Assembly: GCA_041432705.1 (NCBI GenBank)
Contig: JAPWAE010000005.1
Location: forward strand, 1-64,000
Direction of reading: 5' to 3'
From: Pauljensenia sp018375675
Lineage (GTDB): Bacteria > Actinomycetota > Actinomycetes > Actinomycetales > Actinomycetaceae
DNA length: 64,000 nt
Within the stretch, counting starts at the first letter, position 1. Every line of letters begins with the position of its first letter. The notes below the pieces were generated by a model. The model saw only the letters and a list, made by a program, of their open reading frames with translations. It did not search any database and was not told where the DNA came from. Of this stretch, positions 36,245-44,132 are shown in pieces. Both the position numbers and the translations under genes were made by a program.

Positions 36245-36279
36245 GTTTGTCAGTAACAACAAAACCTAGGCTTACCTAA
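36245..36279 (-). promoter_or_regulatory. Upstream region of subtilase 3: shared element and DtxR/IdeR-like box
   Basis: GTTTGTCAGT (36245-36254) is the third copy of the element shared by the subtilase genes, 70 bp from the start codon. Just upstream (36263-36279) the coding strand reads TTAGGTAAGCCTAGGTT, matching 12 of the first 13 positions of the DtxR/IdeR iron-box consensus TTAGGTTAGSCTAACCTAA but poorly in the second half. Iron control is a hypothesis. Confidence 0.4.
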
Positions 36280-36318
36280 GCTCATCCGTCAAGATTCCAT
36301 CAATTCACCGCATATGAA

Positions 36319-36346
36319 ACGGGGAGCACCCATAGGCACTCCCCGT
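36319..36346 (-). terminator. Hairpin after lysA
   Basis: 8-bp stem ACGGGGAG / CTCCCCGT with a 12-nt loop, 27 bp past the lysA stop and before the subtilase-3 promoter. It separates the argS-lysA operon from the protease gene. Confidence 0.7.
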
Positions 36347-36372
36347 CTGCTCTGTTTGTTGCAGGCCGGCAC

Positions 36373-37773
36373 TCACTCCAAACCGGCGTCGAGGGCCAGC
36401 AGGTGGTCGACCGTCTGCGGACGGATGAACCAGCGGGCAGATCCGTCCTCGACGGCGAGCACGCCCGGCTTCGTCAGCATGTTGTAGTTCGAGGCCATCG
36501 AGTAGCCGTACGCACCGACGGCAGGAACGGCCAGCAGGTCGCCTCCCGTAATGTCGGCCGGCAGGTCGATGTCGCGGATGATAATGTCGCCGCTCTCGCA
36601 GTGCTTGCCGACGATACGACAGCGCGCCAGTTCAGATGCATCGGCGGGGTCACGATTCGCGAGCGTCGCCATGTAGGCCGCGTCGTAGAGGACCGGGCGG
36701 ATGTTATCCGACATGCCGCCGTCGATCGCAACGTAGCGGCGCACTCCCCCGTCTTCCAGGGAAATGTCCTTGACGACGCCGACGCGGTAGAGCATGACCA
36801 TCGACGGGCCGGCAATCGAGCGGCCAGGCTCGACGGACACGTGCGGGATCGGCAGGTCATGGTGGGCGCAGCGCTCGCGCACCACGATCGCCAGGGCTCG
36901 GGCGACCTCGACCGGGGAGGTCGGGATCGGATCCTGGCCCGTGTAGGCGATGCCCACTCCGCCGCCCAGGTCGATCGCGGGAACGTCGAGATCCAGCTCC
37001 GCCTTGAGGAGCGCCGCGAAGTCGATGACGATGCGCGCGGCCTCGGCGAAGGCCTCGGTCCCAAAGATCTGAGAACCGATGTGGCTATGCAGGCCCCGGA
37101 AGTCCAGGTGCGCCGCATCCTTGATCGCGGCCACGGCCTCGTACGCCTGGCCGGTGGCCAGGGACAGGCCGAACTTCTGGTCCTCGTGGGCGGTCGCGAT
37201 GTACTCGTTGCCGCCCGCGTGGATGCCGGACTTCAGGCGCACCATGACGGGCGCGACGACGCCAAGGTCGGCGGCGATGCGCTCGATCTGGTGGACCTCG
37301 TCCATCGAGTCGATGAAAATGCGGTGGATGCCGGCCTCGAGGGCGAGGCGGATCTCCGCGTCCGACTTGTTGTTGCCGTGCAGGCCGATGCGGTCGGGGT
37401 CCACCCCGGCGCGCAGGGCCAGGCTCAGCTCGCCGAGCGAGGCGGTGTCGATACCCAGGCCCTCGGCCGCGACGAGGCGCGCGACGTCGGCGCTCAGGAA
37501 GGCCTTGCCGGCGTAGAAGGCGTCACCACCATTCATGCCGTAGCCGTCCCAGAACTCCTCGGCCATCGCCGAGGCCCACACACGGGCGCGGCCGCGCATG
37601 GCCTCGACGTCGAGCACGAAGGTGGGCGTGCCGAAGTCGGCGGCGACGCTGGTCAGGTCGACGCCTCCCACGCGCAGCACGCCGTCCTCCCGGCTCGCAC
37701 TCCACGGCCACAGGTCGGGGCGCTCATCGGGGGTCGGGCAGGTGAGGGTACCGACGCTTTCCGTCTCGCTCAC
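36373..37773 (-). CDS. lysA: Diaminopimelate decarboxylase
   Basis: 466 aa PLP enzyme converting meso-diaminopimelate to L-lysine. The PLP lysine lies in the FYAGKAFLS segment; the HIGSQI, GGGVGIAYT and EPGRSI motifs of the alanine racemase-like barrel follow, and CESGD (in GKHCESGDI) is the substrate-binding cysteine motif. GTG start four bases after the argS stop; the operon argS-lysA is common in actinobacteria. Confidence 0.96.
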   Translation of the reverse strand: MSETESVGTLTCPTPDERPDLWPWSASREDGVLRVGGVDLTSVAADFGTPTFVLDVEAMRGRARVWASAMAEEFWDGYGMNGGDAFYAGKAFLSADVARLVAAEGLGIDTASLGELSLALRAGVDPDRIGLHGNNKSDAEIRLALEAGIHRIFIDSMDEVHQIERIAADLGVVAPVMVRLKSGIHAGGNEYIATAHEDQKFGLSLATGQAYEAVAAIKDAAHLDFRGLHSHIGSQIFGTEAFAEAARIVIDFAALLKAELDLDVPAIDLGGGVGIAYTGQDPIPTSPVEVARALAIVVRERCAHHDLPIPHVSVEPGRSIAGPSMVMLYRVGVVKDISLEDGGVRRYVAIDGGMSDNIRPVLYDAAYMATLANRDPADASELARCRIVGKHCESGDIIIRDIDLPADITGGDLLAVPAVGAYGYSMASNYNMLTKPGVLAVEDGSARWFIRPQTVDHLLALDAGLE

Positions 37774-37777
37774 CGAG

Positions 37778-39457
37778 TCACATCCTCTCGGGGGCGCTCA
37801 CACCGAGGAGACCAAGGCCCGTGCGCAGCACCTGGGTGACCGCATCGTTGAGCCAGAGGCGGGCGATGTGGCCGGGCTCAACCGGGTCGTCGCCGCGAGG
37901 CGTCACACGGCACTGGCCGTACCAGGCATGGTAGGTCGCAGCCAGGGACTCGAGGTAGCGGGCGATGCGGTGCGGCTCGCGCAGCTCGGTCGCCTGCGCG
38001 ACCTGCGCGGGGAACTGGGCGAGGGCGGCCAGCAGGGCCTCGTCGGCCTCGGAGTCGAGGGCGGCCGGGTCGAAGCCGGCGTCGCGAGTGACGCCGTGCT
38101 CGGCAGCGTTGCGGGCGACGTTGCAGGTGCGCACGTGGGCGTACTGCACGTAGTAGACCGGGTTGTCGTTGGAGTGCTGCGAGAGCAGGTCCAGGTCGAT
38201 GTCGACCTGGGTATCCATCGACACGCGCACGAGGGCGTAACGCGCGGCGTCCACACCCACGGCGTCGACGAGGTCGTCGAGGGTAACGATCGTGCCGGCA
38301 CGCTTGGACATGCGCACGGGTTCGCCATCCTTGACGAGGTTGACGAGCTGGCCGATGAGGATCTGCAGGTTCTCGCCCGGCTTATCGCCGAACGCTGCAC
38401 ACATCGCCATCATGCGGCCGATGTAGCCGTGGTGGTCGGCGCCCAGCAGGTAGATGGCGGCGTCCGCGCCACGCTCGCGCTTGTTCAGGTAGTAGGCGAC
38501 GTCGCCCGCGAAGTACGCGGCCTGGCCGTCCGACTTGATGAGGACGCGGTCCTTGTCGTCGCCGTAGGTGGTCGTGCGCAGCCACACCGCGCCGCCCTCG
38601 TCGAAGATCTCGCCGCGCTCACGCAGGCGCTCGATAGCCGCGGCAACCGCACCGGAGGTGTGCAGGGAGTCCTCGTGGAAGAAGACGTCGAAGTCGGCGC
38701 GGAAGGAGTGCAGGCGCTCCTTAATCTCCGCGAACATCAGCTCGACGCCGCGAGCGCGGAAGACCTCGATGGCCTCTTCTTCAGGCAGGGTAATCGGGTC
38801 GGGCTCGCCGGCCGCGCGCGCGTCGGCGCGGACCTGGTCGGCGATGTCGGCGATGTACTGGCCGCCGTAGCCGTCCTCGGGGACCTCGCGGCCCATCGCG
38901 CGGGCGTAGAGGGAGTGCGAGAAGCGGTCGATCTGCGAGCCGTGGTCGTTGAAGTAGTACTCGCGGGTCACGGCGGCGCCGGAGGCGGCCATGAGGCGGG
39001 CCAGCGAGTCGCCGACAGCGGCCCAGCGGGCGCCACCCAGGTGCACGGGGCCGGTCGGGTTCGCGGACACGTATTCGAGGTTGATCGAGCGGCCCGAGAG
39101 GGTCTCGTTGCGGCCGTATGCGGCGCCGGCCTCGACGATGGTACGAGCCAGCTCGCCCGCCGCACCCGCGCCCAGGCGGATGTTGATGAAGCCGGGGCCA
39201 GCGACCTCGACAGAGTCGATACCGTCAGCGGCGGCCAGGTCGTCGGCGAGGATCTGCGCGAACTCGCGCGGCGCCATGCCAGCCTTCTTACCGAGCTGCA
39301 TCGCGACGTTGGTCGCCCAGTCGCCATGCTCGCGCACGCGCGGGCGCTCCACGGTCACGGGGTCGGGGACCAGCAAGGGGTCGATCGAAATGCGACCGGC
39401 GGCAGCAGCGTCCAGCAGGGTCGCGCGGATGAGAGTAGCAAGTTCTTCAGGAGTCAC
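37778..39457 (-). CDS. argS: Arginyl-tRNA synthetase
   Basis: 559 aa class I synthetase. N-terminal additional domain, then ANPTGPVHLGGARW, a HIGH-equivalent (HLGG) around residue 134, and KMSKS replaced by RMSKRAGT near residue 380; the C-terminal DALR anticodon domain includes YVQYAHVRTCNVAR. GTG start. First gene of the argS-lysA operon; the promoter must lie between 39458 and about 39520. Confidence 0.96.
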   Translation of the reverse strand: MTPEELATLIRATLLDAAAAGRISIDPLLVPDPVTVERPRVREHGDWATNVAMQLGKKAGMAPREFAQILADDLAAADGIDSVEVAGPGFINIRLGAGAAGELARTIVEAGAAYGRNETLSGRSINLEYVSANPTGPVHLGGARWAAVGDSLARLMAASGAAVTREYYFNDHGSQIDRFSHSLYARAMGREVPEDGYGGQYIADIADQVRADARAAGEPDPITLPEEEAIEVFRARGVELMFAEIKERLHSFRADFDVFFHEDSLHTSGAVAAAIERLRERGEIFDEGGAVWLRTTTYGDDKDRVLIKSDGQAAYFAGDVAYYLNKRERGADAAIYLLGADHHGYIGRMMAMCAAFGDKPGENLQILIGQLVNLVKDGEPVRMSKRAGTIVTLDDLVDAVGVDAARYALVRVSMDTQVDIDLDLLSQHSNDNPVYYVQYAHVRTCNVARNAAEHGVTRDAGFDPAALDSEADEALLAALAQFPAQVAQATELREPHRIARYLESLAATYHAWYGQCRVTPRGDDPVEPGHIARLWLNDAVTQVLRTGLGLLGVSAPERM

Positions 39458-39584
39458 CCCTTTAGACTACGGTGTTTTTGCTCCTATCCGCGAACTCTCC
39501 CCGGGTCCGTGAATGAAAACCTGGCCACACGAGGCGCGCCTGGGTGGCTTTCGTCCCGCCGTGAGGGACGCGAGGCGAGTAATG

Positions 39585-39617
39585 TTTCGGGTAGCCGAAT
39601 ATTTTTCTACCTATAGT
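39585..39617 (+). promoter_or_regulatory. mntH promoter region with DtxR/MntR-like dyad
   Basis: TTTCGG-GTAG-CCGAAT (39585-39600) is an imperfect dyad of the TTTnGGnnnnCCnAAA shape recognised by DtxR/MntR-family repressors. TATAGT (39612-39617) resembles a -10 box ten bases before the chosen GTG. Regulation by manganese is an inference from the downstream gene. Confidence 0.4.
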
Positions 39618-39627
39618 GAGGATCCCC

Positions 39628-40887
39628 GTGACCACCACGGACACCGAGCAGCGCCACAAGCTCATCCCCCTCCTCGGCCCCGCCTTCGTCGCGGCCGTCG
39701 CCTACGTCGACCCAGGAAACGTCGCCGCCAACATCACGGCGGGCGCGCGCTACGGGTACCTGCTCGTATGGGTTCTCGTGGCCTCGAACATCTTCGCGAT
39801 GGTCATCCAGTACCTCTCCGCCAAGCTCGGCCTCGTCACCGGCCAGTCCCTGCCATCCCTGCTGGGTGCACGCATGGGCAAGCCCGGGCGCATCGCGTTC
39901 TGGTTGCAGGCCGAGATCGTGGCCGCCGCGACCGACCTGGCCGAAGTCATCGGCGGCGCGCTCGCCCTGCACCTCCTGTTCGGCATCCCCCTCCTGTGGG
40001 GCGGCGTCATCATCGGCATCGTGTCGATGGCTCTGCTTCTTGTCCAGGGCGGTGGGCGCCAGCGCCAGTTCGAGACGATCATCGTCGGCCTGCTGATCAT
40101 CATCACGCTCGGATTCCTCGCGGGCCTCTTCGTTGCGCCGCCCAGCCCCTCGGGCATGCTCGGCGGGCTCGTTCCTCGCTTCCAGGGCACCGACTCGGTC
40201 CTCGTGGCCGCCTCCATGCTGGGCGCGACCGTCATGCCGCACGCGGTCTACCTGCACTCCTCCCTCGTCAACGACCACGAGGTCGACGAGCTCGGCCCGT
40301 CCACCGGCGACGCCCGCCACTCCTCGGGGCACCTCTCGCGCCTGCTGCGCGCGACCCGCATCGACATCTACTGGGCGCTGAGCATCGCGGGTCTGGTCAA
40401 CATCGGCCTACTACTCCTGGCCGCTGCGGCGCTGGCCGGCCAGAGCGGCACCGACACGATCGAGGGTGCGCACGCCGCGATCTCCTCCACGCTCGGGCCC
40501 ATCGTCGGCACCGTGTTTGCGGTCGGCCTACTGGCCTCGGGCCTGGCCTCCACGTCGGTGGGCGCCTACGCTGGCTCCGAGATCATGAACGGCCTCCTCC
40601 ACATTCGCGTGCCCATCATGGCGCGCCGCCTCATCTCCCTGATCCCGGCGCTCATCATTCTGGGCGCGGGCGCCGAGCCCACGTGGGCGCTCGTCGTCTC
40701 GCAGGTCGCCCTGTCATTCGGCATCCCCTTCGCGATCATCCCGCTCATGCGCCTGACCGCCAACCGCGACGTCATGGGCGACTACGCCAACAATCGCCCC
40801 CTGCGCGTCACCGGTTTCCTCATCGCGGCCGTCATCGTCGCGCTGAACCTGTTCCTCGTGTACCTCACCCTCACCGGCCAGGGGTAA
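39628..40887 (+). CDS. mntH: Mn2+/Fe2+ transporter, Nramp family
   Basis: 419 aa proton-coupled divalent-metal importer. The metal-site motifs DPGN (in VDPGNVAANI, TM1) and MPH (in VMPHAVYLHS, TM6) are present, and about 11 membrane segments can be counted. GTG 39628 is chosen because GAGGA lies seven bases upstream; a GTG at 39616 would add four residues. Single-gene unit; no terminator hairpin was seen after it. Confidence 0.93.
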   Translation: MTTTDTEQRHKLIPLLGPAFVAAVAYVDPGNVAANITAGARYGYLLVWVLVASNIFAMVIQYLSAKLGLVTGQSLPSLLGARMGKPGRIAFWLQAEIVAAATDLAEVIGGALALHLLFGIPLLWGGVIIGIVSMALLLVQGGGRQRQFETIIVGLLIIITLGFLAGLFVAPPSPSGMLGGLVPRFQGTDSVLVAASMLGATVMPHAVYLHSSLVNDHEVDELGPSTGDARHSSGHLSRLLRATRIDIYWALSIAGLVNIGLLLLAAAALAGQSGTDTIEGAHAAISSTLGPIVGTVFAVGLLASGLASTSVGAYAGSEIMNGLLHIRVPIMARRLISLIPALIILGAGAEPTWALVVSQVALSFGIPFAIIPLMRLTANRDVMGDYANNRPLRVTGFLIAAVIVALNLFLVYLTLTGQG

Positions 40888-40956
40888 GGGACGAGGCCGG
40901 GGCTGGCGAGGAAACGCCGAATACCCTCGGTCATTCCAGACAGCCGACACCCCAGA

Positions 40957-41139
40957 TGTTACAAACGTCGTCAAATCGGAGCATTTTCAATCGTTCAATA
41001 CGGGGTCCTGTTACAAACGTCGTCAAACCAAGCCCAAAACACGCGATTTCTAGCGAAATATCGGGCGGATTGACGACGTTTGTAACAATCACTCGGGGAG
41101 ACGTACAAAAAGTCGCTCGGATTGACGACGTTTGTAACA
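40957..41139. repeat. Symmetric element: two direct plus two inverted copies of an 18-bp repeat
   Basis: TGTTACAAACGTCGTCAA occurs exactly at 40957-40974 and 41009-41026, and its exact reverse complement at 41070-41087 and 41122-41139. Both pairs have 52-bp periodicity (34-bp spacers), and the inner gap is 43 bp with a small dyad ATTTC-TAGC-GAAAT (41046-41059) near the centre. The outer pair can form an 18-bp stem enclosing an inner 18-bp stem. It could be a miniature mobile element, a structured RNA locus or a regulator-binding array. No gene spans it. Confidence 0.9.
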
Positions 41140-41393
41140 CGAAACAACTCAGCAACATGAACTCTCAAGCACGCGAGCAGGACGCGGCCTCATAGGGCAG
41201 ACAAGTTGGGGGTACCGCGCGGTCTGCGGGCCCTGCCGAGGTATCCAGCGGACGCGCCGAGCCACAGGTAAGCCAGAAGGGTGGCGAGCAGACGATAGCC
41301 CACACGGCAGCTCCAGATCAGGCGGAGCGCGCAGCGCCAAGATACATCAGGCAACGAACGACAGCAAAAACTGACGAAGCAGGCACACAAAAC

Positions 41394-41419
41394 GGGGCCG
41401 GTGGTCACCCACCGGCCCC
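41394..41419 (-). terminator. Hairpin after rpiB
   Basis: Perfect 11-bp stem GGGGCCGGTGG / CCACCGGCCCC with a TCAC loop, 35 bp past the rpiB stop. On the minus strand it is followed by GTTTTGTG, a short T-rich tail, so it is a good intrinsic terminator. Confidence 0.82.
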
Positions 41420-41453
41420 GCCTCGTATGTATCAGTGCGGATACGAGCGACTA

Positions 41454-41909
41454 TCAGGCGCGCACGGAGCGCTCGTAGTCCTTCATCAGGTCGATGCGGC
41501 GCTGGTGGCGCTCGTCGCCGCTGAAGGGGGTCTCCAGGAAGGCATCGATGAGGGCGAGAGCCTCTTCCTCGCTGTGCTGGCGAGCACCGACGGCAACGAC
41601 ATTCGCATCGTTGTGCTCGCGGGCCAGACGCGCGGTCGCATCCGACCACACGAGGGCGGCACGCACGCCTTCCACGCAGTTGGCGGCCATCTGCTCACCA
41701 TTGCCAGAGCCTCCGATGACGATGCCGAGGCTACCCGGCTCATCGACGACCGCCTGGGCGGCCTCAATGCAGAACGGCGGGTAGTCATCGAGCGCATCGT
41801 ACGTGTGGGCGCCGTGGTCGACAACATCGTGACCGGCCTCGCGCAGGTGCGCAACGACCTTTTCCTTGAGTTCGAAACCGGCGTGATCGGTGCCGATATG
41901 AACGCGCAT
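41454..41909 (-). CDS. rpiB: Ribose-5-phosphate isomerase B
   Basis: 151 aa from ATG 41909 (AGGAGG upstream). Interconverts ribose 5-phosphate and ribulose 5-phosphate in the pentose phosphate pathway. RpiB/LacAB fold: MRVHIGTDHAGFELK N-terminus, DHGAHTYDALDDYPPF, the GIVIGGSGNGEQMAAN anion-hole segment, and NVVAVGARQHSEEEAL. In this family the catalytic base is usually Cys in the GxGxG loop; here the loop reads GGSGNGE with Ser, as in mycobacterial RpiB, which uses Glu. Confidence 0.94.
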   Translation of the reverse strand: MRVHIGTDHAGFELKEKVVAHLREAGHDVVDHGAHTYDALDDYPPFCIEAAQAVVDEPGSLGIVIGGSGNGEQMAANCVEGVRAALVWSDATARLAREHNDANVVAVGARQHSEEEALALIDAFLETPFSGDERHQRRIDLMKDYERSVRA

Positions 41910-42009
41910 GGGATCCTCCTGAAGAGTTCTCAAACAAGCAACGCCCACTAGTATGGCACACATCACCGTCCCGCGTGGTTATATAAAACCCTGCTAAACT
42001 GACCGAGCT

Positions 42010-42085
42010 GCCCCGATAGCTCAGCGGATAGAGCGCTTGCCTCCGGTGCAAGAGGTCGCAGGTTCGAGTCCTGTTCGGGGTGCCA
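42010..42085 (+). tRNA. tRNA-Arg (anticodon CCG)
   Basis: 76 nt including an encoded CCA. Cloverleaf arms: acceptor GCCCCGA/TCGGGGT (G1:U72 wobble), D-arm GCTC/GAGC, anticodon stem CTTGC/GCAAG with loop CTCCGGT (anticodon CCG, reading CGG), T-arm GCAGG/CCTGT with TTCGAGT loop. TAAACT about 15 bp upstream may be its -10 box. Confidence 0.96.
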
Positions 42086-42254
42086 CTCATATCCGGACCG
42101 CTCACAATGCCCGCGTCCAACCCAGCGGAAAGCCACGAGCAAACGCGCCCCGGCCTCGTCGATGAGGCCACTCCCACCTCCCGGAACGCTCCACACCCCG
42201 CTCCCCTACCCCATAAAATGGTGAGCGTATTTATCGTCAATCAAGGACTGGCCG

Positions 42255-43673
42255 ATGACCTACCCCTGGTGGAGCCTGCTCCCCTTCATCGCGATGCTTG
42301 GCTGCATCGCAGTTCTGCCTATCATCCCGAAGACCTCGCACTGGTGGGAAAAGGAATCCTCCCAGCTCTCCGTCGCGCTCGCTCTCGGCGTGCCGACGAC
42401 GGTCTGGATGTTCATGAGGGCGGGCACCGGCCCGCTTATCGCCACGGGCGTGGAGTACGTGCAGTTCATCGCGCTGCTCTTCGCGCTGTTCGTAGTCTCC
42501 GGCGGCATTCACCTGGCCGGCGACATCAAGGCGACCCCGCGTAACAACACGATCTTCCTGGCGATCGGCGGCCTGCTGGCATCGTTCATCGGGACGACGG
42601 GCGCGGCCATGCTGCTCATCCGCCCGCTCCTGGAGACCAACAAGGAACGTAAGCACCGCGTGCACACGGTGTTGTTCACGATCTTCATTGTGGCGAACTG
42701 TGGCGGCATACTGACTCCGCTTGGCGACCCGCCGCTGTTCCTCGGTTACCTGCACGGCGTGCCCTTCGCGTGGACATTCGCGCTGTGGAAGGAATGGCTG
42801 TTCGTCCTGGTGCTGCTGCTCCTGTCGTACTACTCGATCGACCGCGTGCGCTACGCGTCGGAGGACACCGCCTCCATCGAGGCCGATGACCGCGAGGTCA
42901 AGCCCCTGAGCCTGCACGGCAAGATCAACCTGCTGTTCTTCGCGATCATCATCCTGTCCGTCGCTTTCGCTCCGTCGTGGGACGGCGAGGCGCTGGCCGA
43001 GGGCCACGTGCACTCGTGGACCGGCTTCGTGCCGTGGCGCGAGATCATCATGTTCACGGTCGCGGGCCTGTCCTACAAGCTCTCGGATAAGAAGGTGCGC
43101 TTCGAGGAGAACGCGTTCACGTGGGCTCCGATCATGGAGGTCGCGACCCTCTTCATCGGTATCTTCTCGACGATGGCACCGGCCCTGCGCTACCTGGAGC
43201 AGATCGCCCCGTCCCTGCCGCTGACCCGCATGACGTACTTCGTGTTCACGGGCGGCCTATCCTCAATCCTGGATAACGCCCCGACGTACATGACGTTCTT
43301 CGAGATGGCGAAGGCTTCCGGCGGCGAGGGCACCCTAATTGCTGGCGTGCCCGAGTACTATCTGATCCCGATTTCGCTCGGCGCCGTGTTCTGCGGCGCG
43401 ATCACGTACATCGGCAACGGCCCGAACTTCATGGTCAAGTCGGTCGCCGAGTCCGACGGCGTGCCCATGCCGTCGTTCGGTCGCTACATCGGCTACGCGT
43501 TCACGCTCCTGGTGCCTGTCCTGGCCGCCATGGCGATGATCTTCGTGGGCGAGTCCTGGCTGGTTCGAGGCCTGGGCATCGCTCTGGCTGCCGGCCTGGT
43601 GTTCCTGTCCCTCGTGCGCATCCGCCGCGCGGGCCTGGACGAGGCCGTGGCCGACTTCAGCGGCAACGAGTGA
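42255..43673 (+). CDS. NhaD-type Na+/H+ antiporter
   Basis: 472 aa integral membrane protein of the ion-transporter superfamily, NhaD group. It has 12-13 membrane segments. The family motifs NCGGILTPLGDPPLFLGYL and SSILDNAPTYMTF are both present and mark the repeated ion-binding half-sites, and GAITYIGNGPNFMVKS matches the C-terminal one. It likely expels Na+ in exchange for H+; other substrates are possible within this superfamily. A copy of the dispersed 12-mer lies upstream at 42148-42159. Confidence 0.88.
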   Translation: MTYPWWSLLPFIAMLGCIAVLPIIPKTSHWWEKESSQLSVALALGVPTTVWMFMRAGTGPLIATGVEYVQFIALLFALFVVSGGIHLAGDIKATPRNNTIFLAIGGLLASFIGTTGAAMLLIRPLLETNKERKHRVHTVLFTIFIVANCGGILTPLGDPPLFLGYLHGVPFAWTFALWKEWLFVLVLLLLSYYSIDRVRYASEDTASIEADDREVKPLSLHGKINLLFFAIIILSVAFAPSWDGEALAEGHVHSWTGFVPWREIIMFTVAGLSYKLSDKKVRFEENAFTWAPIMEVATLFIGIFSTMAPALRYLEQIAPSLPLTRMTYFVFTGGLSSILDNAPTYMTFFEMAKASGGEGTLIAGVPEYYLIPISLGAVFCGAITYIGNGPNFMVKSVAESDGVPMPSFGRYIGYAFTLLVPVLAAMAMIFVGESWLVRGLGIALAAGLVFLSLVRIRRAGLDEAVADFSGNE

Positions 43674-43700
43674 GTCAGCGGTCCTGACAGACGCATCAAG

Positions 43701-43728
43701 GGGGGCGGAGCCAAGCGGCTCCGCCCCC
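43701..43728 (+). terminator. Terminator after the NhaD-type antiporter
   Basis: Perfect 12-bp stem GGGGGCGGAGCC / GGCTCCGCCCCC with AAGC loop, followed by TCGTTTTG. It is a classical intrinsic terminator. Confidence 0.88.
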
Positions 43729-43763
43729 TCGTTTTGCTATGCCGCTCGGTGTCCTTGTAACAC

Positions 43764-43792
43764 TTGACGGTCACAAGAAGGGGGGCTATTCT
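43764..43792 (+). promoter_or_regulatory. Promoter of effector locus 2
   Basis: TTGACG (43764-43769), exactly 17 bp, TATTCT (43787-43792): a near-consensus housekeeping promoter 38 bp before the start codon of the small helical gene. AAGGGGAG at about 43817 serves as ribosome-binding site. Confidence 0.65.
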
Positions 43793-43829
43793 GATCTGTT
43801 AATGTTGACCAGATCGTAAGGGGAGACAA

Positions 43830-44132
43830 ATGGCCGGTGGAGTCGTATGGGACGCGACCGCGGTGTCACGCGCCATCACTATCTTGAACTACTCAAGCGA
43901 GAACGTAGCATCCCACACTCTTACACCACCTAGTAACGCGGGGAGTAATGAGGCAGCCCTCGCGACACAGGTTGAGAGGATCAATCGTGTCATAGAGAAG
44001 GCTTCCTTCTGTTCTTCTACTATCGCTCGTGGTCTGACCGCCGCATCCGAGGCTTTTGCAAACACCGATGATCAGGAAGCTGCCAGCTTTGACACAGTGG
44101 GAGAATATCTGCGCGCCAGGGGACCACGATGA
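43830..44132 (+). CDS. Small helical protein, Lap/WXG-like partner of effector 2
   Basis: 100 aa; start set by AAGGGGAGACAA just upstream. Predicted helical hairpin: residues 8-28, then 45-78 around VERINRVIEKASFCSSTIARGLTAASEAF. No WXG motif and no signal peptide. Its position and overlap (ATGA) with a large effector-like gene match the small protein at 3743-4021, and both fit the WXG/Lap-type partners of LXG effectors. Sequence similarity between the two small proteins is weak. Confidence 0.55.
   Translation: MAGGVVWDATAVSRAITILNYSSENVASHTLTPPSNAGSNEAALATQVERINRVIEKASFCSSTIARGLTAASEAFANTDDQEAASFDTVGEYLRARGPR

Larger units (their letters stand above)
40888..41453. other. 566-bp intergenic region between mntH and rpiB
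   Basis: Holds one copy of the dispersed ACGAGGCCGGGG motif (40891-40902), the 2+2 inverted 18-bp repeat element (40957-41139) and the rpiB terminator (41394-41419). The stretch 41190-41390 shows an open frame on the minus strand (41190-41408) with hydrophobic residues, but no recognisable family and no ribosome-binding site; it is not called as a gene. The repeat part is AT-richer than its surroundings. Confidence 0.6.

Noticed and set aside
40957..41139. CRISPR array
   Set aside because: Only four copies, two of them inverted, with a 43-bp centre and no cas genes; the geometry is not that of a CRISPR.
41190..41408. Possible small membrane protein on the minus strand
   Set aside because: Hydrophobic but without ribosome-binding site or family resemblance, and it runs into the rpiB terminator.
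42010..42085. tRNA-Arg as an integration site
   Set aside because: No integrase and no repeated tRNA 3' end were seen nearby.
43757..43769. Relation of the effector-2 promoter (TTGTAACAcTTGACG) to the 18-bp repeats at 40957
   Set aside because: Only short fragments match and their order differs; probably coincidence.
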